Shown here piece by piece: positions 41,621 through 50,191 of a DNA stretch of 64,000 nucleotides. Both the position numbers and the translations under genes were made by a program. The DNA comes from Tabrizicola flagellatus. GTDB lineage: Bacteria; Pseudomonadota; Alphaproteobacteria; Rhodobacterales; Rhodobacteraceae. The stretch spans positions 186,001 through 250,000 of the forward strand of contig NZ_VMDU01000004.1 in NCBI RefSeq assembly GCF_008271465.1, in the 5' to 3' direction. The first letter of the stretch is position 1, and the number at the start of each line of letters is the position of its first letter. The notes beneath the pieces were generated by a model. It saw nothing but the letters and a program-made list of their open reading frames with translations, had not been told where the DNA came from and did no database searches.

Positions 41621-42814
41621 TCAGCGCAAGGCCTCGGCGATCCGCGCCGCCAGCTTCCGCGCGACCTCGTCCTTGCCCATCCGGGGCCAAGCCTCGGCGC
41701 CCACCTCCGAGATCAGCACCACCGCATTCTCGGCCCCGCCCATGATCCCGGTCCCGGGCGAGACGTCATTCGCCACGATCCAGTCGCAACCCTTGCGCGC
41801 CCGCTTGGCCGTGGCATGGGCCACGATATCCGTAGTCTCAGCCGCGAAGCCCACCACCAGCCGGGGCCGCCTCGCCCCCTTCGAGACCGTGGCCAGAATG
41901 TCCGGGTTCTCGGCGAACTCCAGCGCCGGGGCCTTGCCCGACCCGTCCTTCTTCAGCTTCTGCCCGCTCGCATTGGCCACCCGCCAGTCCGCCACCGCCG
42001 CTGCCATCACCGCCGCGTCGGCCGGCAGCGCCGCCTCGACCGCCGCCGCCATTTCCTGCGCCGTCTCCACTCGCACGACCTCCACTCCGCCGGGCGGAGG
42101 CACGGTCGCGGGCCCCGTCACGAACGTCACGCGGGCGCCAAGATCGCGCAGCGCGGCGGCCAGCGCCGTCCCCTGCGCACCCGAAGACCGGTTGGCGATG
42201 TAGCGCACCGGATCGATCGGCTCATGCGTCGGACCCGAGGTCACGACCACATGCTTCCCCGCCAAGGGCCCACCCCCAAGCGCCGCGCCGATGGCCTGAA
42301 CGATCGCCGCCGGCTCCGCCATCCGCCCCGGCCCGTATTCGCCGCAGGCCATCTCGCCCTCGTCCGGGCCGACGAACAGCACCCCGTCGCCCCGCAGCAC
42401 CGCAAGGTTCCGTTGCGTCGCTGGATGCTGCCACATTCGCACGTTCATCGCCGGCGCCACCAGCACCCGCTTGTCCGTCGCCAGAAGCAGCGTCGAGGCC
42501 AGATCGTCGGCCCTCCCCCCCGCCATCTTCGCCAGCAGATCCGCCGTCGCCGGGGCCACGACCAGCAGGTCCGCCGCACGCGACAGCTCGATATGCCCCA
42601 TCTCGGCCTCGGAGGTCAGGTCGAACAGCGCCTCGTGCACCTTCGACTTCGCCAGCGCCCCCACCGACAGGGGCGTCACGAATTCCGCCCCCGCACGGGT
42701 CAGGACCGGAACCACCGTCCCGCCCGCCTTCTGGATCAGCCGGATCAGCTCCAGCATCTTGTAAGCCGCGATCCCGCCCCCGATCACCAGAAGTATGCGC
42801 TTGCCAGACAACAT
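41621..42814 (-). CDS. coaBC: Bifunctional phosphopantothenoylcysteine decarboxylase/synthetase
   Basis: Coenzyme A biosynthesis enzyme of 397 residues. The N-terminal CoaC flavoprotein domain (1 to about 180) has [33 protein letters not shown] and the active-site cysteine in [14 protein letters not shown]. The C-terminal CoaB domain (about 185-397) has [20 protein letters not shown] and the catalytic lysine region QKLKKDG. ATG at 42812-42814 has GGAGA 7 nt upstream; an earlier in-frame ATG at 42829 is possible. Confidence 0.95.
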   Translation of the reverse strand: MLSGKRILLVIGGGIAAYKMLELIRLIQKAGGTVVPVLTRAGAEFVTPLSVGALAKSKVHEALFDLTSEAEMGHIELSRAADLLVVAPATADLLAKMAGGRADDLASTLLLATDKRVLVAPAMNVRMWQHPATQRNLAVLRGDGVLFVGPDEGEMACGEYGPGRMAEPAAIVQAIGAALGGGPLAGKHVVVTSGPTHEPIDPVRYIANRSSGAQGTALAAALRDLGARVTFVTGPATVPPPGGVEVVRVETAQEMAAAVEAALPADAAVMAAAVADWRVANASGQKLKKDGSGKAPALEFAENPDILATVSKGARRPRLVVGFAAETTDIVAHATAKRARKGCDWIVANDVSPGTGIMGGAENAVVLISEVGAEAWPRMGKDEVARKLAARIAEALR

Positions 42815-42904
42815 CGGCAGGTCTCCCATGGCCTGCCATCAGGTGTAGGGGGCACGGGGGCCAACATCAACACCCTGCCCGCCCCGCACGAGACGCCGAG
42901 CCAC

Positions 42905-42925
42905 CTGCGCGTCCTTCACGCGCAG
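42905..42925 (-). terminator. Hairpin between rpoH and coaBC
   Basis: CTGCGCGT (42905-42912) pairs with ACGCGCAG (42918-42925) around a 5-nt loop, 80 nt after the rpoH stop and 90 nt before coaBC. No T run. It may end or process the rpoH transcript. The rest of this 190-bp gap is featureless. Confidence 0.35.
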
Positions 42926-43004
42926 GCTGCAAGACACAGGCTTGCACCGCAAGGTGCTCGATTCGGCAGGCGTCCGGGAGTGAACAGCGTCAGGGCCGGA
43001 GCGG

Positions 43005-43883
43005 TCAGGCCAGGAAATGCCGCACCTCGCGCGACTGCATCTCCAGCGACCGGCGCATCTTGGCGAAGGCCGCGGCCTCAAGCTGGCGAACGCGTTCCTT
43101 GGACAGTCCCAGTTCCTCGCCGAGCGATTCCAGCGTCCGGCCTTCATCCTTCAGCTTGCGTTCGGAAACGATGTAGCGCTCGCGCGCGTTCAGGCCCTGC
43201 ATCGCCTTGACCAGCCAGCCCCGCAACCGTGCACCGTCATGCGCATCCTCGACCGCTTCGGCGGCCTGTTGGCCCTCATCCTCCAGCGCGTCGATCCATT
43301 CGCGCCCGTCCTCGTCGGACGATTGCGTCGCGTTCAACGAAAAATCCGTGCCTGAAAGCCGACCTTCCATCATTTCCACATCGGCCACCGGCACACCAAT
43401 GTCGGCTGCCACCATCTGCCGCAGCTGGTGCTGGTCCAGCACCTCGCCGCGCTGCGAGGCCTCGCGTTCCAGCTTGGCCTGGACCCGCCGCAGGTTGAAG
43501 AACAGCGCCTTCTGGCTGGATGTGGACCCGGTCCGCACCATCGACCAGTTGCGCATCACATAGTCCTGGATCGAGGCCTTGATCCACCAGACGGCATAGG
43601 TGGAAAAGCGCACGCCGCGTTCGGGGTCGAACTTGTCGGCGGCCTTCATCAGGCCAAGGCTCGCCTCCTGGATCAGGTCGTTCATCGGTGCGCCGTAGCG
43701 GCGGAACTTCGCGGCCATGCTGATCGCCAGGCGCATGTAAGCGGTGATCAGCCGGTGCAAGGCGCGTTCGTCTCGCCGGTCCCGCCAGGCGCGGGCCAGT
43801 TGCAGCTCGGTCTCGGCATCGAGAAGCTCGGCCTTCATCGCTTGGCGCGACACGTTCAGATCGGTATATCCGTCAAGAGCCAT
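43005..43883 (-). CDS. rpoH2: RNA polymerase sigma-32 family factor, RpoHII type
   Basis: Alternative sigma factor of 292 residues. Region 2 has AYMRLAISMAAKFRRYGAPM, LIQEASLGLMKAADKFDPER and GVRFSTYAVWWIKASIQDYV. The RpoH box QKALFFNLRR follows, and region 4 ends LGLSKERVRQLEAAAFAKMR. Rhodobacterales carry two RpoH proteins; the sequence MALDGYTDLNVSRQAMKAEL and the region between 2 and 4 look like the RpoHII branch linked to singlet-oxygen and heat stress. ATG at 43881-43883 has GGAGGTGG upstream. Divergent from cobU. Confidence 0.9.
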   Translation of the reverse strand: MALDGYTDLNVSRQAMKAELLDAETELQLARAWRDRRDERALHRLITAYMRLAISMAAKFRRYGAPMNDLIQEASLGLMKAADKFDPERGVRFSTYAVWWIKASIQDYVMRNWSMVRTGSTSSQKALFFNLRRVQAKLEREASQRGEVLDQHQLRQMVAADIGVPVADVEMMEGRLSGTDFSLNATQSSDEDGREWIDALEDEGQQAAEAVEDAHDGARLRGWLVKAMQGLNARERYIVSERKLKDEGRTLESLGEELGLSKERVRQLEAAAFAKMRRSLEMQSREVRHFLA

Positions 43884-43949
43884 GACCACCTCCAGATCAT
43901 CCTGCCGCGGCGGTTCCGCCTGTTCTTGTCCGTCTTACGAGGCCAAACC

Positions 43950-44480
43950 GTGACTGGATCACTTCCGCCCCTCACTTTGGTCATCGGCGGCGCGCGGTCG
44001 GGCAAATCCGCCTTCGCCGAAGGCCTGGTCGCCGGCTCTGGCCGCCCCCGCCGCTATATCGCCACGGCCGAAGCCTGGGACGACGAGATGCGCGACCGCA
44101 TTGCCCGGCACCGCGCCGACCGGGGCACCGGCTGGATCACCGTTGAGGCCCCGCTCGACCTGGCCGCCGCCCTGGCCGCGGTCCGGGCCGAGGAGGCGGT
44201 GCTGGTCGATTGCGCCACGCTCTGGCTGACCAACCATCTGCTCGCCGACCACGACATTGCCGCCGAGACCGGGCGCCTGCTTGCCGCCCTGTCCGACTGC
44301 CCGGCCCCGGTCGTCATCGTCAGCAACGAAACGGGATGGGGAATCGTTCCCGAGAACGCGCTCGCCCGACGGTTTCGGGACGAACAGGGCCGGCTGAACC
44401 AGCGGCTTGCCGGCGACGCGGACCTGGTGGTTGCCGTCATGGCCGGCCTCCCCATGGTCCTGAAGAGCAGTCTTCCGTGA
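43950..44480 (+). CDS. cobU: Adenosylcobinamide kinase/adenosylcobinamide-phosphate guanylyltransferase
   Basis: Bifunctional enzyme of cobalamin nucleotide-loop assembly, 176 residues. P-loop GGARSGKS at 13-20, then RRYIATAEAWDDEMRDRIARH, including the guanylyl-accepting histidine, and VIVSNETGWGIVPEN near the C-terminus. GTG at 43950 is the start; the long in-frame extension 5' of it is antisense to rpoH. Its stop overlaps the start of the next gene (GTGA). Other cob genes are not in the window. Confidence 0.92.
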   Translation: MTGSLPPLTLVIGGARSGKSAFAEGLVAGSGRPRRYIATAEAWDDEMRDRIARHRADRGTGWITVEAPLDLAAALAAVRAEEAVLVDCATLWLTNHLLADHDIAAETGRLLAALSDCPAPVVIVSNETGWGIVPENALARRFRDEQGRLNQRLAGDADLVVAVMAGLPMVLKSSLP

Positions 44481-45043
44481 CCCGGTTCTGGCTCGTCCGC
44501 CACGGACCGACCCATGCGAGGACGATGATCGGCTGGACCGACCTGCCGGCCGACCTCTCGGACCGCGCCGCGCTCGCCCGACTGTCCGCGCATCTTCCCG
44601 CGGGGGCGCCCGTCATCTCCTCCGACCTGTCCCGCGCCATCGCCACCGCCGATGCGCTGGGGAACCGCCCGCGCCTGCCGCACGACCCGGACCTGCGCGA
44701 GATCCATTTCGGCGCGTGGGAGGCCCGCGGTTTCGCCGAGGTCGAGGCCGAGCAGCCCGATCTGATCCGCGCCTTCTGGGACCAGCCGGGCGAGGTGCGC
44801 CCGCCCGGCGGCGAAAGCTGGAACGCGCTGACCGCGCGCACCTGGTCGGCGCTGGACCGCCTGCGGGGCGCTGCCCAGGACATCGTTGTCGTCGCCCATT
44901 TCGGCCCGATCCTCGCCGCCCTGCAACGCGCCGAGGGCCTGACGCCCGGGCAGGTCTTCGCCCATCGCATCGACACCCTATCGGTCACCTGTCTCACCTA
45001 CGGCCCCCCGCCCCGCGTGTTCGCAATCAATCACCGTCCGTGA
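44477..45043 (+). CDS. Histidine phosphatase family protein, CobC-like
   Basis: The 188-residue protein has the phosphohistidine RHG motif (residues 8-10 in FWLVRHGPTH), SSDLSRAIATADAL and VVVAHFGPI with the second catalytic His. The family includes CobC (alpha-ribazole-5'-phosphate phosphatase) and phosphoglycerate mutase-like phosphatases. Translational coupling to cobU (GTG overlapping TGA) supports a role in cobalamin assembly. The start GTG encodes the first residue of a canonical fold, so no upstream start is needed. Confidence 0.8.
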   Translation: MTRFWLVRHGPTHARTMIGWTDLPADLSDRAALARLSAHLPAGAPVISSDLSRAIATADALGNRPRLPHDPDLREIHFGAWEARGFAEVEAEQPDLIRAFWDQPGEVRPPGGESWNALTARTWSALDRLRGAAQDIVVVAHFGPILAALQRAEGLTPGQVFAHRIDTLSVTCLTYGPPPRVFAINHRP

Positions 45044-45116
45044 TGCAACCGGCCACGATTCTTCGTTTCCCTTGCCCGACGCCGCAGGGTTCAATGCGCG
45101 GGAAAGGACAACAGAC

Positions 45117-45989
45117 ATGACCTATGACCTCGTGATCGGCGACCGCGCCTATTCCAGCTGGAGCCTGCGCGGCTGGCTGCTCTTCGACGCCTTCGGCATC
45201 CCCGTGCGCACGATCTCGGCCCGGCTCTACACCGACGAGCTGGCGACCGTGCTGCGCGATTTTCCCCCGGCGCGCACCGCCCCCACGATGCGCACCCCCG
45301 AAGGCTCCGTCGTCCCCGAGACCATCGCCATCGCCGAGGAACTCGCCACCCGCCACCCGGAGGCCGGGATCTGGCCGCAAGAGCCGCAAGCCCGCGCCAC
45401 CGCCCGGGTCCTCGCTGCCGAGATGCACGCCGGCTTCAGCGCGCTCCGCAGCCATTGCCCGATGAACCTGCGGGTCAGCTACACCGACTGCCAGCCGCCT
45501 CAGGAGGTCCTGGCCGACCTCCGCCGCCTGGAGACGCTATGGTCCTGGGCACGTCGGACGACGCGGTCCACCACGCCCTGGCTCTGCGGCGCCTATTCCG
45601 CGGTGGATGCCTTCTTCGCCCCCGTCGCCAGCCGGATCGCCACCTATAACCTGCCGGTCGATGCCGAGGCCATGCTCTACGTCAACGCGCACCTCGCCCA
45701 TCCGAGTTTCCGCCGCTGGCGCGCGATGGGGATGGTGGACGGCGCCGACCAGGAGTTCTACCGCCGCGACTGGCCCCGCCGCGACTGGCCCGGCCCGGTG
45801 CCCCTGCCCGCGCGCGCGGTCGACTGCGCCGACACCGTGAACGCGGCCTGCCCCTATTCCGGCAAGCCTGTCACCCATGCGCTCGAGCTTTACGGGCGCC
45901 GCTTCGGCTTCTGCAACGCCTTCTGCCGCGACAAGACCCTGGCCGACGCCGAGGCCTGGCCGAAATTCATGGCGCTTTACCACTCGTAA
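45117..45989 (+). CDS. Glutathione S-transferase-like protein
   Basis: The 290-residue protein has an N-terminal thioredoxin-fold domain (about 1-80: YSSWSLRGWLLFDAFGIPVR, then EGSVVPETIAIAEELATRHP) and an all-helical C-terminal domain with LCGAYSAVDAFFAPV. The Ser in YSSWS takes the GST catalytic position. A C-terminal extension (about 230-290) contains four cysteines (CADTVNAACPYSG and CNAFCRDK) in a YHS-like arrangement, which is not part of a usual GST. ATG at 45117 has GGAAAGGAC upstream. Confidence 0.82.
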   Translation: MTYDLVIGDRAYSSWSLRGWLLFDAFGIPVRTISARLYTDELATVLRDFPPARTAPTMRTPEGSVVPETIAIAEELATRHPEAGIWPQEPQARATARVLAAEMHAGFSALRSHCPMNLRVSYTDCQPPQEVLADLRRLETLWSWARRTTRSTTPWLCGAYSAVDAFFAPVASRIATYNLPVDAEAMLYVNAHLAHPSFRRWRAMGMVDGADQEFYRRDWPRRDWPGPVPLPARAVDCADTVNAACPYSGKPVTHALELYGRRFGFCNAFCRDKTLADAEAWPKFMALYHS

Positions 45990-46085
45990 ACCAATTCGCC
46001 CTACCCGTTAACCAAGGTGAATCGGGTGGGGCGCCATGCAGGGACGTCACGACAACAGGTCTCGAACGGCGGCCGCGGCCCCGGC

Positions 46086-46215
46086 CTTTCATCTGTCCGC
46101 AAATATCCCCGCCGGAGGCACCGCCCGAGCCGGTTGCGCGCCTCTGGCGCGCAGAGGCGAGACAAAAGGCTTGCGCGAAGCGCGCATTTCCGTACCCGGT
46201 CCAACCCGCGAGGCG
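46086..46215 (+). repeat. Dispersed repeat, copy 9, extended form
   Basis: TTTCATCTGTCCGCAAATAT, CCCCGCCGGAGGC, CCGAGCCGGTTG, hairpin 1 TGCGCGCC/GGCGCGCA (46135-46142 and 46146-46153, loop TCT), AGAGGCGAGAC, hairpin 2 TGCGCG/CGCGCA (46172-46177 and 46181-46186, loop AAG), then GTCCAACCCGCGAG. It fills most of the GST-yifB gap and ends 5 bp before the yifB start. Confidence 0.88.
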
Positions 46216-46220
46216 CCGCG

Positions 46221-47738
46221 ATGACCGCCCGCGCCTATACCGTCGCCTTCGAAGGGGTGGAGGCCCGCCTGGTCGAGGTCCAGTGCGCCGTCTCGCCCGG
46301 TGCCCCGGCCTTCATGCTGGTCGGCCTGCCCGACAAGGCGGTCTCCGAGGCGCGGGAGAGGGTCCGCGCCGCCTTGCAGGCCCTGTCCATCGCCCTGCCG
46401 GCCAAGCGCATCACCGTCAATCTTTCGCCCGCCGATCTGCCCAAGGAAGGGTCGCATTTCGACCTGCCCATCGCGCTCGCGCTCCTCGCCGCGCTCGACA
46501 TCGTCCCGCGGGAAGAGGTCGAGGGCACAGTGGCCCTCGGCGAGCTGTCGCTCGATGGCCGGCTGATCGCCGTGGCCGGGGCCTTGCCGGCGGCGATGGC
46601 GGCGGCGGTCGAGGAGCGGACGCTTCTCTGCCCCAGGGCCTGCGGGGCCGAGGCCGCCTGGGTCGGCGCGACCACGGTCCTCGCCCCCGCCTCGCTGGAC
46701 GAGGTCTTGCAGCACTACACCGGTCGCCGCCCGCTGATACCGGCCGAGGCAGGCGAGGTCCGCGCCGGCGCCCCGCCCCGCGATTTCCGCGAGGTGAAGG
46801 GCCAGGAACGCGCCAAGCGCGCGATGGAGATCGCCGCCGCCGGTCGCCACCACCTGTTCCTGGTGGGCACACCCGGCTCGGGCAAGTCGATGCTGGCCGC
46901 GCGCCTGCCCGGCATCCTGCCGCCCCTGTCCGCGCCCGAGGCGCTAGAGACTTCGATGATCCATTCGCTTGCGGGGCTTCTGACCGAAGGCGGCATCTCG
47001 CGCGAGCGGCCGTTTCGCGAGCCGCATCATACCGCCTCGATGGCCGCGATCATCGGCGGCGGGCGCGGGGCGAAACCGGGCGAGATCAGCCTGGCGCACA
47101 ACGGCGTCCTGTTCCTGGACGAGTTCCCTGAATTTCCCCGCATGGTGCTCGACACGCTGCGACAGCCGATCGAGACCGGAAGCGTCATGGTCGCGCGCGC
47201 CAATGCCCATGTCCGCTATCCCTGCCGCTTCCTGCTGATCGCCGCCGCCAATCCCTGCAAGTGCGGCTACCTGACCGACCCCGCCCGCGCCTGCGGCCGG
47301 ACGCCGATCTGCGGCGAAGACTACCTCGGCCGCATTTCAGGACCGCTGATGGACCGGTTCGACCTGCGGGTGGAAGTCCCGCCTGTCGCCTTCGCCGATC
47401 TCGACCTGCCAGCGAACGGCGAAAGCTCGGCCAGCATCGCCGCCCGCGTCGCCGCCGCCCGCGACCGGCAGACCGCCCGCTTCAAGGACAGCCCCACCCT
47501 GCGCGTGAACGCCGATCTGGAAGGCGCGGCGCTGGAGGATCATGCCGCCCCCGATGCCGAAGGCCGCGCCCTGATCGGCCGGGTGGCCGAGCGCATGGGG
47601 CTTTCGGCACGCGGCTACCATCGCGTCCTGCGCGTCGCACGCACCATCGCCGACCTGGACGGCAGCGCATCGGTCCGCAAGCCGCATGTGGCCGAGGCGA
47701 TCAGCTTCCGCCTCGCCTCGGCCACGGGCGGGCTTTAG
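46221..47738 (+). CDS. YifB family magnesium chelatase-like AAA+ ATPase
   Basis: The 505-residue protein has an N-terminal ChlI/Lon-like domain (about 20-170: FMLVGLPDKAVSEARERVRA, KRITVNLSPADLPKEGSHFD), an AAA+ core with Walker A GTPGSGKSM (about 218-226) and Walker B NGVLFLDEFPEF, and a C-terminal YifB domain with zinc-like cysteines (CKCGYL, CGRTPICGEDY). Related to ComM, a branch-migration helicase in natural transformation. ATG at 46221 directly follows the extended repeat. Its TAG overlaps the convergent dimethylglycine dehydrogenase stop by 4 bp. Confidence 0.92.
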   Translation: MTARAYTVAFEGVEARLVEVQCAVSPGAPAFMLVGLPDKAVSEARERVRAALQALSIALPAKRITVNLSPADLPKEGSHFDLPIALALLAALDIVPREEVEGTVALGELSLDGRLIAVAGALPAAMAAAVEERTLLCPRACGAEAAWVGATTVLAPASLDEVLQHYTGRRPLIPAEAGEVRAGAPPRDFREVKGQERAKRAMEIAAAGRHHLFLVGTPGSGKSMLAARLPGILPPLSAPEALETSMIHSLAGLLTEGGISRERPFREPHHTASMAAIIGGGRGAKPGEISLAHNGVLFLDEFPEFPRMVLDTLRQPIETGSVMVARANAHVRYPCRFLLIAAANPCKCGYLTDPARACGRTPICGEDYLGRISGPLMDRFDLRVEVPPVAFADLDLPANGESSASIAARVAAARDRQTARFKDSPTLRVNADLEGAALEDHAAPDAEGRALIGRVAERMGLSARGYHRVLRVARTIADLDGSASVRKPHVAEAISFRLASATGGL

Positions 47739-50182
47739 GCCCTGATCCGCTCCATCTTCGGATCGTAGAGCGGCGCCAGCGTCACCTCGGCAGGCACCCG
47801 TTCGGTGGCGACCTCCAGCTCGTAGCGGCCCGACAGGACCCAGTCCGCAGTCACGCCTTCGGGATTGCGGACATAGCCCATGCCGATCGAGCGGTTGACG
47901 GTGAAGCCGAAGCCGCCGGAACTGAGCCAGCCCACGCGCTGGCCGTCGCGGTAGATCGTCTCGCGGCCGTATAGGATGACCTCGGGCGCAGTCGTGAAGG
48001 TGGCCATCAGCTTCTTCACGCCTTGCGCGCGCTGCGCGAAAACGGCCTCGCGGCCCTTGAAGGGGATGTCCTTCTTCAGCTTGACCGCCCAGCCCAGCCC
48101 CGCCTCGTCGGGGGTATGGTCCGGCCCGATGTCCGCGGCCCAGGCGCGATAGCCCTTTTCCAGCCGCAAGGTCTCGATCGCGCGGTAACCCGCGTTGCGG
48201 ATGCCGAAGGGCGCCCCGGCCTCGCGCAAGGCAGCATAAACGGCGGTGGCATATTCGACCGGGAAGTGCAGCTCCCAGCCCAGTTCGCCGACATAGGTCA
48301 CGCGCAGCGCCAGGACCGGGCAACCGGCGATGCCGATCACCTGAGCGGTGCCGAAGGGGAAGGCCGCGTTCGAAAGGTCCGCCCGGGTGACGGCCTGCAA
48401 CACCTCGCGCGAGCAGGGCCCCATCAGCGACAGGACCGAATGGGCCGAGGTGATGTCGAAAAGCTGCGCATTGGCGCCTGCCGGAATGTTGCGCGAAATC
48501 CAGTCGAAGTCATGCGTGGCAAAACCCGTGCCGGTGACGATGTAGTATTCGTCCCGTGCCCGGCGGACCACCGTCACATCGGCCTCGATCCCGCCGCGGT
48601 CGTTCAGCATCTGGGTATAGGTCAGGCTGCCCACCGGGCGCGCCACGTCATTGGCGCAGATCCAGGACAGGGCGGCCTCGGCATCCGGCCCCTTCAGCGC
48701 GAACTTGGCAAAGGAGGTCTGGTCGAAGATCACCACGCCCTCGCGGCAGGCGCGGTGCTCGCGCCCCACGGCCGCATGCCAGTTCGGCCGCTGATAGGTG
48801 TAGATGTCGCGCGGCTCTTCCCCCGCCGCAAGGTCGGCGAACCAGTTCGGACGCTCCCAGCCCAGCTTCTCGCCGAAGACCGAGCCATCGGCCTTGAGGA
48901 TCTCGTAGAGCGGCGACTTGCGGCAGGGCCGGCCCGAATGGTGCTCTTCCCCCGGCCAGGCCATGGTGTAGTGCTTGCCATAGGCCTCGTAGGTGCGCTT
49001 GCGGATCCAGTCGAGGTCGAAATGCGGCCGGCCGAAGCGGCGGATGTCGGCGGGCCAGAGGTCGAAGGGCGCCTCGCCCTTGGCCACCCATTCCGCCAGG
49101 CACATGCCCGCCCCGCCGCCCGAGGCGATGCCGAAGGCGTTGAAGCCCGCGCCCACGAAGAAGTTCCGCTGCTCGGGCGCCTCGCCCAGGATGAACATGC
49201 CGTCGGGGGTAAAGCTTTCCGGCCCGTTGATCATCTGCTTGATGCCCGCCGTCTCCATCGCCGGGACGCGGCCCAGCGCCTGTTCCATCAGCGGCGTGAA
49301 ATGGTCGAAGTCGTTGTCAAGGAGCGTGAAATGGAAGCCCGGCGGCAGCGTCCCGTCGCGCCAGAGTTTCGGGTTCGGCTCGTAGCCGCCCATCACGAGG
49401 CCGCCCACCTCTTCCTTCCAGTAGGTCAGCCGGTCGGGGTCGCGCAGAGTGGGCAGGTTCGGGGTCACGCCCTCGATGCGTTCGGTCACGATATACTGGT
49501 GCTCGACCGGGACCAGCGGCACGTTCACCCCATGCGCCGCGCAGAAGGGCCGCGTCCACATCCCGGCGCAGACCACGACCTTCTCGCAGTCGATCCGGCC
49601 GCCGTCTTCCAGGATCACGCCCTTGACCACGCCGTCGCGGATATCGACCGAGCGGACCTTGGTCTCCTCGAAGATCTGCGCCCCGGCCATGCGCGCGCCC
49701 TTGGCGAGCGACAGGGTGATGTCGGACGGATTCGCCTGTCCGTCCGTTGGCAGGAAGGCCGCGCCCACCAGATCGTCGATCGCCATCAAGGGCCAGAGTT
49801 CCTGCGCCTCCTTCGGGGTCAGCAGGTGCATCTCCAGCCCGAAGCTGTGCGCCGTGGTGGCCTGGCGCTTCACTTCCGTCCATCTCTCCTGGTTGCAGGC
49901 CAGCCGCATGCCGCCGTTCATCTTCCAGCCGGTCGCCTGGCCGGTCTCGGCCTCGAGCCGCTTGTAGAGGTCCACCGAATAGCCCAGAAGCTGCGTGACG
50001 TTCGCGCTGGTGCGCAACTGGCCGACAAGGCCCGCGGCGTGGAACGTGGTGCCCGAGGTCAGCTTCTTGCGTTCCAGAAGCACGACCTCCACCCCCATCC
50101 TGGCCAGATGGTAGGCGGTGGAGCAGCCGACGATGCCGCCCCCGATGACGACGACCTTCGATGCGGAGGGGAGTTCAGACAT
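47735..50182 (-). CDS. FAD-dependent dimethylglycine dehydrogenase-like oxidoreductase
   Basis: The 815-residue protein has an N-terminal DAO-type FAD domain (GGGIVG at 14-19, H48 in SGTTFHAAGLVGQLR, the position used for covalent FAD in the family) and a C-terminal GcvT domain (about 430-815) that binds tetrahydrofolate. It oxidises an N-methyl group of dimethylglycine (or sarcosine) to formaldehyde or 5,10-methylene-THF. Closest by architecture is DMGDH; sarcosine dehydrogenase is the alternative. Downstream of choline-kinase-like and ProVWX-type genes on the same strand, consistent with catabolism of imported betaine. Confidence 0.82.
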   Translation of the reverse strand: MSELPSASKVVVIGGGIVGCSTAYHLARMGVEVVLLERKKLTSGTTFHAAGLVGQLRTSANVTQLLGYSVDLYKRLEAETGQATGWKMNGGMRLACNQERWTEVKRQATTAHSFGLEMHLLTPKEAQELWPLMAIDDLVGAAFLPTDGQANPSDITLSLAKGARMAGAQIFEETKVRSVDIRDGVVKGVILEDGGRIDCEKVVVCAGMWTRPFCAAHGVNVPLVPVEHQYIVTERIEGVTPNLPTLRDPDRLTYWKEEVGGLVMGGYEPNPKLWRDGTLPPGFHFTLLDNDFDHFTPLMEQALGRVPAMETAGIKQMINGPESFTPDGMFILGEAPEQRNFFVGAGFNAFGIASGGGAGMCLAEWVAKGEAPFDLWPADIRRFGRPHFDLDWIRKRTYEAYGKHYTMAWPGEEHHSGRPCRKSPLYEILKADGSVFGEKLGWERPNWFADLAAGEEPRDIYTYQRPNWHAAVGREHRACREGVVIFDQTSFAKFALKGPDAEAALSWICANDVARPVGSLTYTQMLNDRGGIEADVTVVRRARDEYYIVTGTGFATHDFDWISRNIPAGANAQLFDITSAHSVLSLMGPCSREVLQAVTRADLSNAAFPFGTAQVIGIAGCPVLALRVTYVGELGWELHFPVEYATAVYAALREAGAPFGIRNAGYRAIETLRLEKGYRAWAADIGPDHTPDEAGLGWAVKLKKDIPFKGREAVFAQRAQGVKKLMATFTTAPEVILYGRETIYRDGQRVGWLSSGGFGFTVNRSIGMGYVRNPEGVTADWVLSGRYELEVATERVPAEVTLAPLYDPKMERIRA

Positions 50183-50191
50183 GATCGGTCC

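Noticed and set aside
42830-43004. Possible small RNA between coaBC and rpoH
   Set aside because: Only one plain hairpin without promoter or T-run support; insufficient to call a gene.
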